From NCBI RefSeq assembly GCF_022095675.1, contig NZ_JAHYSG010000061.1:1-64000 (forward strand): DNA of 64,000 bases. The letters run 5' to 3'. The stretch comes from Dactylosporangium sp. AC04546. Its GTDB lineage: Bacteria; Actinomycetota; Actinomycetes; Mycobacteriales; Micromonosporaceae. The notes below the pieces were generated by a model that was not told where the DNA came from, did not search any database, and worked only from the letters and a program-made list of their open reading frames with translations. The translations under genes and the position numbers were made by a program. This document shows, in pieces, positions 49,956 through 57,923 of the stretch. Numbering within the stretch: the stretch's first letter is position 1; every line of letters starts with the position of its first letter.

Positions 49956-52586
49956 CTATCCGGCGCCGAAACAGACGAACGAGTCCGTGCTCGGCCGGTC
50001 CTGCGGCGCCGCCTCCGCCTGGGCGAGGGCGAGCGCCGACGCCGGCCGGTGCCCGGCCGCCAGGTGCCCGTAGAAGGCGCGCATGAGCACGCGGGTGGCT
50101 CCGTCGTCGACCGGCCCGGTGGACGCGACGACCGTCGCCGTCCCCATGTTCAGCAGCGCCGCGACCAGGCCCATCAGCTCGTCGCCCGGGTGCACCGCGG
50201 CGAGGCCGGTGTCGCAGCCGGACAGCACCAGCAGCGCGGGCGGGCGGCGCAGGGCCGTCAGGTCGTACACCGTGAGCTGCCCGTCGGCCAGCATCAGGAA
50301 CGAGAAGAGGGGGTTGTCGACCCGGAACTCCCCGTGCGAGGCGATGTGCCCGATCCCGGCGCCGTCCAGGGCCGCGAGGGCCGGCGCGACCCGCGCCTGC
50401 TCGCCGGCCAGGACCGTCGCGCCGGGGCGGTCGGACGCGATCTCGCGGACCTCGTCGGCCGCCTGCGCCGCCGAGGGCGCGCCGACCAGCACCAGGTCGC
50501 TGGGGGCGGGCGGCTGCGCGGCGGCCCGCCACCAGATCGCGGCGGAGGGGGCGACGGCGATCGAGCGGCCGCGCAGGCGCGGGAGCATCGTCCACGGCAG
50601 GGCGTGCAGGGCCCCGGTCGGCACCAGCACGATCGGGCCGGTGCCGATCAGGTCGGCGAGCGGGTCGAGCAGCAGCCGGTCCAGCAGCAGCACCTGCCGC
50701 GACAGCCGCTCGGCCGCGGTGCCACCGTGGCCGAGCACCTGGCTGCGCAGCGCGAACCGCAGCGACTCCAGCTCGGCGGCGACCTCCTCGATCTTGCCGA
50801 CGACCCGGTGGGTGACCCGCCGGCCGCGCACCACCAGGGCGTGCAGCAGGCCGTCGAGGTCGAGCAGCTCGACGAGCACCCGCTCGCCCAGGGCCGAGGC
50901 CAGCGCCGTGAGCGGCAGCTCCTGCGACGAGGACGAGGAGGAGGTCGCGGCCGTGCCCGGCGTGCGCCAGGTCCGCCGCCGGATCTCCGCCTCCAGGAAC
51001 CGCTGCCGGCGCAGCAGCCGGTTGGTGCGCTGCGGGCCGGTCGGCGCGGCGGCCAGCTCCCCGCCGATGCGGCGCAGCTCGGTGAGGTGCCGCGCGACGA
51101 CCGGGTCGGTGGACGGGCGGGCCGGCGGCAGCGTCAGGGCGGCCGACCGGCAGCGCTGGGCCCAGGTCAGGGCGGCCGACGGGCCGTGGTGGTCGAGCGC
51201 CAGCCGCAGCCGGAGCCCGGCCAGGGCGGCCGTCTCCGCGCTGCCGCGCACCCGCAGCTCGGTGGCGCCGAGACTGGCCCGGTAGGCGTCGGCCTGGCGC
51301 AGTCCCGCGGTCGCCGCCCGGACCGCGTCCGGCACCGAACCGGACGCCAGCTCCAGCCGGGTCCGGATGTGCCACCAGCGGACCCGCAGCTGGGGCGGGC
51401 CGAGCTTGGCCGCGGCGCCCGCCTCGGTGAGCAGCTCGCGGGCGGTGTACAGCTCGCGGAGGTCGACGGCGAGCTGGGCGGCGTCGAGCAGCCCTTCCCA
51501 GCCGGGCTGCAGCCAGCCGGCCTCGACCAGGCTGCCGGCGGCCGCGCGCAGCTCGCGCAGGGTGCCGCGGTTGGCCCGACCGGCCGCCACCACTGCGGCC
51601 AGCTCGACGAGCCGGGCCCGGGCGCTCCACACCGGCCGGCCCTGCTTGACGAAGGTGCGCCGGGCCGCAGCCGCGGCCGTGCGGGAGTCCTGCAGCTTGC
51701 CGACGGCGAGCAGGATCCGGGCGAGCGTCAGGTGGGCCTGGCCGAACAGCAGGTCGAGCTGCCCGTCGGCGCAGGCGTCGATGGCCGCGCGCACGGCCGC
51801 CTCGGCCTCCGGCAGCAGGCGCACCGACAGCAGCAGGTCGGCCCGGTCGAGCAGGCCGTAGGCGGCGCTGCCGGTGTTCCACAGCCGGTCGTGCGCCCGG
51901 TCGTAGCGGGCGAGCGCGGTCGGCACGTCGCCGGCCTGCGCGGCGACGAAGCCGAGGTTGTGCTCGACCTGCGCGGCGGCGGTCGCCATGCCGAGGCGGT
52001 TGTAGAGCGCCTGGGCCTGACGCAGATCGCTCTCCGCCTGTTTGAGATTGCCCCGATACCCGTGCAGAACGCCCCGGTTGGTCAGTGTCCGGGCCTCCCA
52101 CACCTCGTCGCCGGAGGCCCGGAAGGCGCGCAGCGCGCTGCGGTACAGCTCCATCGCCTGCAGGTCGTAACCGAGGCGGTCGAGGATCAGCGCGCGCTGC
52201 ATCGAGGCGCGGGCGCGGCGGTGTCCCCGCAGCTCGGCGAGTGCCCGGTCGATCTCCTTCAGAGCGGCGGTCGGCCGGCCCAGGTCCTCGAGGACGTACG
52301 CATGGCTCATGCGGGCCTCGGCCTCATGGACGCTGAATCCGGCCTTCCGGGCGACCGCGATCGAGGCGCGCAGCAGCTGCGCCGCGCGGCCCGCGTCGTG
52401 CCGCGCGTGGGCGGCCAGACCCAGCGCACGCAGGGCAACTGCCTCCGACGCGGGGTCGCCGTCGCGCTTCGCGTCGCGCAACGCCGCCTCGGCGAGGGCC
52501 TTGGCCCGGACCGGGTCGGCACCGACAATCGGGAGCAGCCGCTGCGCCAGGTCGTCGGCGGGGGTAAGCACGGGCGCTGCCGTCAT
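49956..52586 (-). CDS. TPR - CHAT (caspase-like) protease
   Basis: An 876-residue cytoplasmic protein. Residues 20-500 are TPR-like helix pairs (ALGLAAHARHDAGRAAQLLR, TLTNRGVLHGYRGNLKQAES, NLGFVAAQAGDVPTALARYD). Residues 590-876 are a canonical CHAT domain: a strand leading to LHALPWTMLPRLRGR, the catalytic His H751 in HIASHGEF, and the catalytic Cys C791 in LVLSGCDTGLAAV. A serine run (SSSSSS near residue 575) marks the linker. CHAT-TPR proteins, by analogy with separase and craspase, cleave a dedicated partner. The divergent subtilase 119 bp away is the obvious candidate. ATG 52586. Confidence 0.92.
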   Translation of the reverse strand: MTAAPVLTPADDLAQRLLPIVGADPVRAKALAEAALRDAKRDGDPASEAVALRALGLAAHARHDAGRAAQLLRASIAVARKAGFSVHEAEARMSHAYVLEDLGRPTAALKEIDRALAELRGHRRARASMQRALILDRLGYDLQAMELYRSALRAFRASGDEVWEARTLTNRGVLHGYRGNLKQAESDLRQAQALYNRLGMATAAAQVEHNLGFVAAQAGDVPTALARYDRAHDRLWNTGSAAYGLLDRADLLLSVRLLPEAEAAVRAAIDACADGQLDLLFGQAHLTLARILLAVGKLQDSRTAAAAARRTFVKQGRPVWSARARLVELAAVVAAGRANRGTLRELRAAAGSLVEAGWLQPGWEGLLDAAQLAVDLRELYTARELLTEAGAAAKLGPPQLRVRWWHIRTRLELASGSVPDAVRAATAGLRQADAYRASLGATELRVRGSAETAALAGLRLRLALDHHGPSAALTWAQRCRSAALTLPPARPSTDPVVARHLTELRRIGGELAAAPTGPQRTNRLLRRQRFLEAEIRRRTWRTPGTAATSSSSSSQELPLTALASALGERVLVELLDLDGLLHALVVRGRRVTHRVVGKIEEVAAELESLRFALRSQVLGHGGTAAERLSRQVLLLDRLLLDPLADLIGTGPIVLVPTGALHALPWTMLPRLRGRSIAVAPSAAIWWRAAAQPPAPSDLVLVGAPSAAQAADEVREIASDRPGATVLAGEQARVAPALAALDGAGIGHIASHGEFRVDNPLFSFLMLADGQLTVYDLTALRRPPALLVLSGCDTGLAAVHPGDELMGLVAALLNMGTATVVASTGPVDDGATRVLMRAFYGHLAAGHRPASALALAQAEAAPQDRPSTDSFVCFGAG

Positions 52587-52705
52587 GGTTGCATCCTGCC
52601 AAAGGTGCGGACGTGTATCACGATGCCGGGTAGGCGTCTCTAGTCACTGGTTCTGCTGTCGGGAACTTGTCCTTTGCGTCGAAGAGAACCGATTGAGGAG
52701 CATTC

Positions 52706-53875
52706 ATGACCGTTGCACGCGATCGTTTCCAGCGCTGGGAACGGCGCCGTGACCAGCGCCTGGCCGGCATCCCGTGGCTGCGCACCGAGCTGCACGACGG
52801 CCGGCCGGTCCGGTTCGTCCGCGACGAGATCCTGGTCCAGGACTCGGGCGCCGGGACCGCCCACCGCACGCTGAACGGGCTGGGGCACCGTTCCAGCGAG
52901 ATCCGCGAGGACGAGCCGGCCCGCGGGCTGCGCCGGCTGCGCACGTCCGGCCTCGACGTCGCCGCCGCCGTCCGCCAGCTGCGCGGGCAGCTGCCCGACG
53001 CGGTCGTCGGCCCGAACCACGTGTTCACCTCCACGCCGTACAACCACGGCGGCCCGTTCGGCCCGCCCGTCTCCTGCACCGCCCTCGACGCCAAGCTCGC
53101 GCCGCTGGCGTCGGGCGCCTCCCCGGTGCGGGTCGTCGTGCTCGACACCGGCGTGTGGGTCGACAGCCCGCTGCCGGCCGGCTGCTACTCCGCGACCACC
53201 GAGAACCACGAGACGGTCCTCGACGGCGACAACAACGGCGAGCTGGACTCCGACGTCGGGCACGCCAACTTCATCGCCGGCGTGGTCGTGCAGGCCACCG
53301 AGGGCGCGCAGGTGCGCATCGTCAAGGTGCTCGACAGCTTCGGCATCTGCACCGAGGCCGACCTCGCCGCGAAGATCGCCGCGCTGACCGACGTCGACGT
53401 GCTCAACCTCTCGCTCGGCGGGTTCTCGATCGGCGACCAGCCGCCTGCGGTGCTGCACGCGGCCCTGCAGACGTTCCTGGCGGGCACCGGCCGGGTCGTC
53501 GTCGCGGCCGCGGGCAACAACGGCATCGACGACCGTCCGTTCTGGCCGGCGGCCTTCACATCCAGTGGTACCGCCTGGGCCCCGCAGATCCTCGCCGTGG
53601 CCGCCCACAACGGCACCGCGGTGTGCGACTGGAGCAACCACGGCCCATGGGTGACCCTGGTCGCCCCCGGCGAGGACGTCGTCAGCACGTTCATCAACCA
53701 CCCGAGCTTCACGAGCGGGTGGGCGCAGTGGAGCGGCACGTCGTTCGCGGCCCCGAAGGTGGTCGCCGCGATCGTCGAGCGCGTCCCCACCGCCGGCTCC
53801 GTCACGGCCGCGGCCGACCAGCTGCGCGCGGCGGTCGCCGCCCAGCCCATCGGCGGGTACCCGGCCCTGCAGTGA
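52706..53875 (+). CDS. S8 subtilisin-like serine protease, intracellular type
   Basis: A 389-residue protease with no signal peptide. The catalytic triad is complete: D147 in VVVLDTGVW, H186 in DVGHANFIAG, and S346 in WSGTSFAAPKV. The oxyanion Asn is N271 in AAAGNNG. The N-terminal 120 residues (VRFVRDEILVQDSGAG, then LRRLRTSGLDVAAAVRQLRG) have the look of an inhibitory prodomain. Two cysteines (C124, C160) flank the Asp motif. GAGGAG precedes ATG 52706. Its divergence from a CHAT protease suggests a two-protease cascade in which CHAT cleavage removes the prodomain (inference). Confidence 0.92.
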   Translation: MTVARDRFQRWERRRDQRLAGIPWLRTELHDGRPVRFVRDEILVQDSGAGTAHRTLNGLGHRSSEIREDEPARGLRRLRTSGLDVAAAVRQLRGQLPDAVVGPNHVFTSTPYNHGGPFGPPVSCTALDAKLAPLASGASPVRVVVLDTGVWVDSPLPAGCYSATTENHETVLDGDNNGELDSDVGHANFIAGVVVQATEGAQVRIVKVLDSFGICTEADLAAKIAALTDVDVLNLSLGGFSIGDQPPAVLHAALQTFLAGTGRVVVAAAGNNGIDDRPFWPAAFTSSGTAWAPQILAVAAHNGTAVCDWSNHGPWVTLVAPGEDVVSTFINHPSFTSGWAQWSGTSFAAPKVVAAIVERVPTAGSVTAAADQLRAAVAAQPIGGYPALQ

Positions 53876-53883
53876 CCAGGTGG

Positions 53884-53911
53884 CCCCTGTCCCGCCGCGG
53901 CGGGACAGGGG
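53884..53911 (+). terminator. Strong hairpin after the subtilase gene
   Basis: CCCCTGTCCCGCC (53884-53896) is followed after two bases by its perfect complement (53899-53911), 9 bp beyond the stop codon. Confidence 0.85.
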
Positions 53912-54043
53912 TCGTCCTGACATGCTCCGATCAGGCACAGTGAACCGGCCGTTAGGCTGAACCGCCACCGGGCCGGACCGGTGGTGAACTGTTGCGTTGA
54001 TGCACGGGCTTTGGGCGGGAGCGGCAGGTTGAGCGTCACACTC

Positions 54044-55855
54044 ATGGACCGGTACCGGCTCGACTACCCGGTCGGCGCGGGCGGCATGGGCATCGTGTGG
54101 CGCGCCACCGACCTGCGTTCCCAGCGGCACGTCGCGGTCAAGGAGGTCCGCTTCCCGGCGACCCTGCCCGACGCGGAGCGGGCCGAGCTGACCCGCCAGG
54201 TGCAGGACGCGGCCCGCGTCGAGCACCCGCACGTCGTCACGGTCCACGACGTCGTGGTCGACGACGGCCGCCCGTGGATCGTCATGGACCTCGTCGCCGG
54301 CCGCTCGCTCGAACGCCTCGTCCTGGACGAGGGCACCCTGACCCCGCGCGCCGCCGCCGAGCTGGGCCTGGCGCTGCTGGACGCCCTGGCCACGGCGCAC
54401 ACGCAGGGCGTCGTCCACGGCGACGTGAAGCCGTCGAACGTCCTGGTCGAGTCGGACGGGCGGGCCCGCCTCACCGACTTCTCGGTGGCCCTGGCGCTGG
54501 GCCCGGGGACGCTGCTGGCGTCCCCCGGCTACGTGGCCCCCGAACGCCTGCGCGACGGCGTGGCCGGCGTGGCCGCGGACCACTTCTCGCTGGGCGCGAC
54601 CCTGTACTTCGCGGTCGAGGGCCGCAACCCCTTCCAGGCGGCCGGCGAGGCGCTGTCCGGGCTGTTCACGGCGGCCTCGGAGCCGCACCCCCGCCCGGAG
54701 CGCGCGGGCGCGCTGACGGCGGTCATCGACGGCCTGCTGGACAAGTCCCCGCAGACCCGCCTGACGGGCGCGGCGGCCCGCGAGGCGCTGCTGGCGGCGC
54801 TGGACGAGGCGGAGACCGAACGCGTGACGCCGCCGCCCGCCGTGCCCGGCAAGTCGGAAATGTCCGTCGTGGCGAACGAACCGGACGAAGATCAGGCGGA
54901 GGAGCTTCCGGACATCCCGGCCGCCGAAACACCGATCGACGAGGCCGGGACCGCGCCGGCCGCCGGGGCCGCCGCACCGGGCGCACACGACGAGCCGGCC
55001 ACCGAGGACGACGCGGACGAACGGACCGCCGGGGCCGCCGCACCGCCCGCCGCCGACGAGCCGACCGGCGAGACCGGACCGATCACGCAAACCGGACCGA
55101 TCACGCAAACCCAACCGGCCGGGCAGACCACGCAGACCAGGCAGACCGGGCAGACCACGCAGACCGGGCCGGCGCCGGCCGACGACGATCCCACCAACGA
55201 GACGGCGCCGATCCTCGGCGGCACGTACGCGTCGAGCTACAGCCAGCCCCCCGCCGCCGACCAGCCCACCGGGCCGAGGCGCAAGCGCCGCCGGGCCGCG
55301 CTCGCCGGCCTCGCGGGCGCCGCCGTCCTCGCCCTCCTCGTCACCGTCGGCCTGCTGACCCGCGGCGGCGGCGAGCCCGCCGCCGTCACCGGCGAACCCG
55401 CCCAGGCCCTGGTCACCACGCCCAGCCCGGCGCCGTCGCCCGAGGCCAGCAGCGCGCCGCCAGCCGAGGCCAGCCCCTCGGCCAGCCCGTCGCCGTCCAG
55501 GACCCGGACGACGACCCGGCCGGCCAGCCCCAAGCCGCCCGCCACCACCGGCGCGGCACTGAGCTTCGACACCACCAGCTACACGGGACGCTGCCGGTGG
55601 GGCACCACCGTCACCGCGACCGTCACGATCCGGGTCAGCACCAGCGCGGCCACGACCGTGCGGTACCAGTTGGTGTCCGATGCCGGATACTCCGCCGGCG
55701 CCGTCGAGGGCACCGCCCGCAACGGCGTCTACACGGAGAGTTTCACCGTCGGGGTTGGCCTGGGCGAACGCAAGACGACGGAGTTCTGGTTCGACGTGCA
55801 GACGCCCACCGGACGCCAGTCCAACCACGTCACGTTCCGCAACTCGTGCTCGTGA
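54044..55855 (+). CDS. Membrane Ser/Thr protein kinase (PknB-like) with novel ectodomain
   Basis: A 603-residue Hanks-type kinase. The kinase domain spans residues 1-260: YPVGAGGMGIVWRATD loop, VAVKEV lysine, HGDVKPSNVL (HRD variant with catalytic Asp kept), TDFSVAL in place of DFG, and SPGYVAPERL. A long acidic, Thr/Gln-rich linker includes repeats of TQTGQT. One transmembrane helix (RRAALAGLAGAAVLALLVTV) precedes a Pro/Ser stalk and a roughly 100-residue beta-sandwich domain (SFDTTSYTGRCRWGTTVTAT to the end) with a cysteine pair. ATG 54044 is used; TTG 54029 with GGCAGG upstream is possible. The sensor domain recurs in the next gene. Confidence 0.88.
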   Translation: MDRYRLDYPVGAGGMGIVWRATDLRSQRHVAVKEVRFPATLPDAERAELTRQVQDAARVEHPHVVTVHDVVVDDGRPWIVMDLVAGRSLERLVLDEGTLTPRAAAELGLALLDALATAHTQGVVHGDVKPSNVLVESDGRARLTDFSVALALGPGTLLASPGYVAPERLRDGVAGVAADHFSLGATLYFAVEGRNPFQAAGEALSGLFTAASEPHPRPERAGALTAVIDGLLDKSPQTRLTGAAAREALLAALDEAETERVTPPPAVPGKSEMSVVANEPDEDQAEELPDIPAAETPIDEAGTAPAAGAAAPGAHDEPATEDDADERTAGAAAPPAADEPTGETGPITQTGPITQTQPAGQTTQTRQTGQTTQTGPAPADDDPTNETAPILGGTYASSYSQPPAADQPTGPRRKRRRAALAGLAGAAVLALLVTVGLLTRGGGEPAAVTGEPAQALVTTPSPAPSPEASSAPPAEASPSASPSPSRTRTTTRPASPKPPATTGAALSFDTTSYTGRCRWGTTVTATVTIRVSTSAATTVRYQLVSDAGYSAGAVEGTARNGVYTESFTVGVGLGERKTTEFWFDVQTPTGRQSNHVTFRNSCS

Positions 55856-55901
55856 CGGCATACTGTCGCGGGTATCCGAGCGGGAGCGGGGAGCGGGCGG
55901 A

Positions 55902-56585
55902 GTGGACGAGGACGACATGACGCGCGACGGGCTGCCGCGGTTTCTCGACCGCGAGCCCGGCGAGGAGTACGCGGAAGAGCAGAACGCGCAGAGCGCCGAG
56001 GCGGCCGCTGCCGCCACCCGGCGCACGATGGGCCTGCTCATCGCCGGCGGCCTGTCGGGCACCCTGATCGTCGCGCTGGTCGTGGCCGCCCTGGTCAGCG
56101 GCGGCAACACCGACGCGTCCGACCAGAAGGCGTCGGCCACCCAGTCGGCGCTGCCGCCGGTGGTGCCGGAGGAGAGCGTGTCGCCCGAGGCGACGACGGA
56201 CCCGAGCCCGTCGCTCGAGTCGAGCAGCAGCTCGCCGTCGCCGAGCAAGAAGCCGACGCCGTCGAAGACGACCAGCGGGCCGAAGGGCACGGTCACCTCG
56301 ATCTCGCTGACCCTGGACCCGCCCGGTTACGCGGGCGACTGCAAGAACGACCAGTCCCGGCAGGTCACGGCCACCCTGCGGATCCGGGTCAGCCAGTCCG
56401 GCGCCGCGGTCACCTACACGGTCGACGGCGAACGGTTCACCGGTACCGCGCAGGGCACGACGTACACCCGGAGATGGACGTTCTCGGTCCCGGAGACCAA
56501 CGGCTCGCGCAAGGTGTCGGTCGCGGTGAGCGCGCCGAGCACCACCAGCGCCTCGACGACGTTCGTCGTGCGATGCAATAAATAG
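55902..56585 (+). CDS. Single-pass membrane protein sharing the kinase's ectodomain
   Basis: A 227-residue protein: a cytoplasmic acidic N-terminus (LPRFLDREPGEEYAEEQNAQ), a transmembrane helix (MGLLIAGGLSGTLIVALVVA), a Ser/Pro/Lys stalk (SSSSPSPSKKPTPSK), and a C-terminal domain that parallels that of the preceding kinase. The parallels are LDPPGYAGDCKNDQSRQVTA against FDTTSYTGRCRWGTTVTATV, then LRIRVSQSGAAVTYTV against IRVSTSAATTVRYQL, and a closing Cys. It starts 46 bp after the kinase gene, so it is likely a cotranscribed co-receptor or substrate (inference). GTG 55902 is preferred to ATG 55917, with GGGGAG upstream. Confidence 0.75.
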   Translation: MDEDDMTRDGLPRFLDREPGEEYAEEQNAQSAEAAAAATRRTMGLLIAGGLSGTLIVALVVAALVSGGNTDASDQKASATQSALPPVVPEESVSPEATTDPSPSLESSSSSPSPSKKPTPSKTTSGPKGTVTSISLTLDPPGYAGDCKNDQSRQVTATLRIRVSQSGAAVTYTVDGERFTGTAQGTTYTRRWTFSVPETNGSRKVSVAVSAPSTTSASTTFVVRCNK

Positions 56586-56606
56586 ATCAGTATTCATGCC
56601 GACCGG

Positions 56607-56638
56607 CACGGTTGGTTACCATTGAGGTACCAACCGTG
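56607..56638. promoter_or_regulatory. Inverted repeat before the TGT-like gene
   Basis: CACGGTTGGTTACC (56607-56620) and GGTACCAACCGTG (56626-56638) form a 13-bp stem with a single bulged T and a 5-base loop. It ends 18 bp before the ATG. It could be an operator or an RNA hairpin controlling translation. Confidence 0.55.
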
Positions 56639-56656
56639 ACGGGATCGGCATGGGTC

Positions 56657-57718
56657 ATGATCACCGAACGCAGCCTGCTCGTGTACTGCTCGGCGAACCA
56701 GGCCCTGCGCTGTGCCCCGGTCGCCGACCGGCACCGCGGCGGGCTGGTCGTCTCGCCGCACCAGCGCGACGAGGCCGGGCTGCTCGCCACCGCCGCCTAC
56801 CTGCTGCGCCAGCGCGGCTTCGCGGCGCCGCTGCTGCTCGACGCGGCGCGGTACGCGGGCCAGGCCCGGCTGCCGGCCAGCGCCCCCTTCAACCCGCGCT
56901 GGCTGCGCCGCCAGCGCGAGCTCGGCCTGCCGGTGCTCACCGACTCCGGCTACGTCGACGCCGACGACGAGCGCGGCCTCGCCGGCCTGCTGCACCGCGC
57001 GGCGGCCGTCCCCGGCGCGATCGCCGTCCTCCCGCTGCACCCGTCGTGGCTGCACGACCGGATGCGCCGCGCGGTGCTCACCGGGCACGTCCGGGCCGCG
57101 GCGGTCCCGGTGGCGCTGGTCCTGGAGGCCGCCCGCGACCCGTTCGCGCTGCCGGGCGTCGTCGCCGGCCTGCTCGCGCTGCTGCGCTGCGAGGTGCCGG
57201 TCCTGCTGCTGCGCAGCGACGTGTCGGCGCTCGGTGCGCTGTGCCACGGCGCCACGGCGGCGGCCGTCGGCACGGTCGGCGCGCTGCGGCACCTGGCGCC
57301 GCGCTACGACGTGCGGGGACCGGTGCCCCGCCCGCCGCCGTCCACGGTCTTCCGGCCGACGCTCTCGTACCGCCGGCTCGGCGCGATCGCGCGGGCGAAG
57401 CGCGGCCACCCGGAGCCGGCGCTGTGGGGCTGCGGGTGCGAGGCGTGCGACGGCCGCGACGTCGACTGGATGGCCGGGCTGCCGGAGCGCGATCGCGAGG
57501 TGCCGGCCTTCGAGCACGCCATCCGGGTGCTGCAGGACCTCCGCGGCGGTCTCCTCGGCGACTCGGTACCCCTGGCGGCCGCCCGCCGCAGCTGGGCCGC
57601 CCGGTGCGCCGACGCCGTCTTCCGCTCCCGCGAGCTGGGCTGGGCGCCGGCGCCGATGCTGACCCGCTGGCGGGAGGAGACGCCGGCCGCCGCACCGGTG
57701 GCACGGTTGACCGCGTGA
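56657..57718 (+). CDS. TGT-like (tRNA-guanine transglycosylase fold) protein
   Basis: A 353-residue soluble protein. The zinc site of tRNA-guanine transglycosylases, CxCxxC followed by a His 23-26 residues later, is seen as WGCGCEACDGRD near residue 260 with H289 in AFEHAIRVLQ. A barrel-like pattern precedes it: LPLLLDAARYAGQARLP-like strands with hydrophobic ends (VLLLRSDVSALGALCHGATA). Catalytic Asp positions cannot be aligned by eye. In bacteria, TGT relatives outside the queuosine pathway include DpdA, which inserts 7-deazaguanine into DNA. No other dpd or queuosine genes are adjacent, so the substrate is open. ATG 56657 is used; upstream GTG and TTG codons are in frame. Confidence 0.45.
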   Translation: MITERSLLVYCSANQALRCAPVADRHRGGLVVSPHQRDEAGLLATAAYLLRQRGFAAPLLLDAARYAGQARLPASAPFNPRWLRRQRELGLPVLTDSGYVDADDERGLAGLLHRAAAVPGAIAVLPLHPSWLHDRMRRAVLTGHVRAAAVPVALVLEAARDPFALPGVVAGLLALLRCEVPVLLLRSDVSALGALCHGATAAAVGTVGALRHLAPRYDVRGPVPRPPPSTVFRPTLSYRRLGAIARAKRGHPEPALWGCGCEACDGRDVDWMAGLPERDREVPAFEHAIRVLQDLRGGLLGDSVPLAAARRSWAARCADAVFRSRELGWAPAPMLTRWREETPAAAPVARLTA

Positions 57719-57923
57719 ACGTCGACCCGCCCCTGCCGTGGGACGAGGCGCAGCGCGAGTTCATGCGACCACGGGCGGCGCCGTGCGCGTCGACGGCGGC
57801 TACGTCGACGCGATCCTGCCCTGAGACCTGAGCCCCTGGACCCATCGGGCGGCAACCGGCAGAATCGGCGCCGGCAGATTTCTGCCGGAGTCGTGCCGCA
57901 CGGCACCCGGTCCAAGGCGTCGG

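Noticed and set aside
49741..52101. Extension of the giant membrane-protein frame to 1,956 residues
   Set aside because: It would run through the hairpin repeats and against the TPR-CHAT gene in another frame, and lacks protein-like features.
57719..57837. Short frames after the TGT-like gene (VNVDPPLPWDEAQREFM, and GGAVRVDGGYVDAILP one base out of frame)
   Set aside because: They may be the two halves of a frameshifted small gene, but they are too short and unrecognised to annotate.
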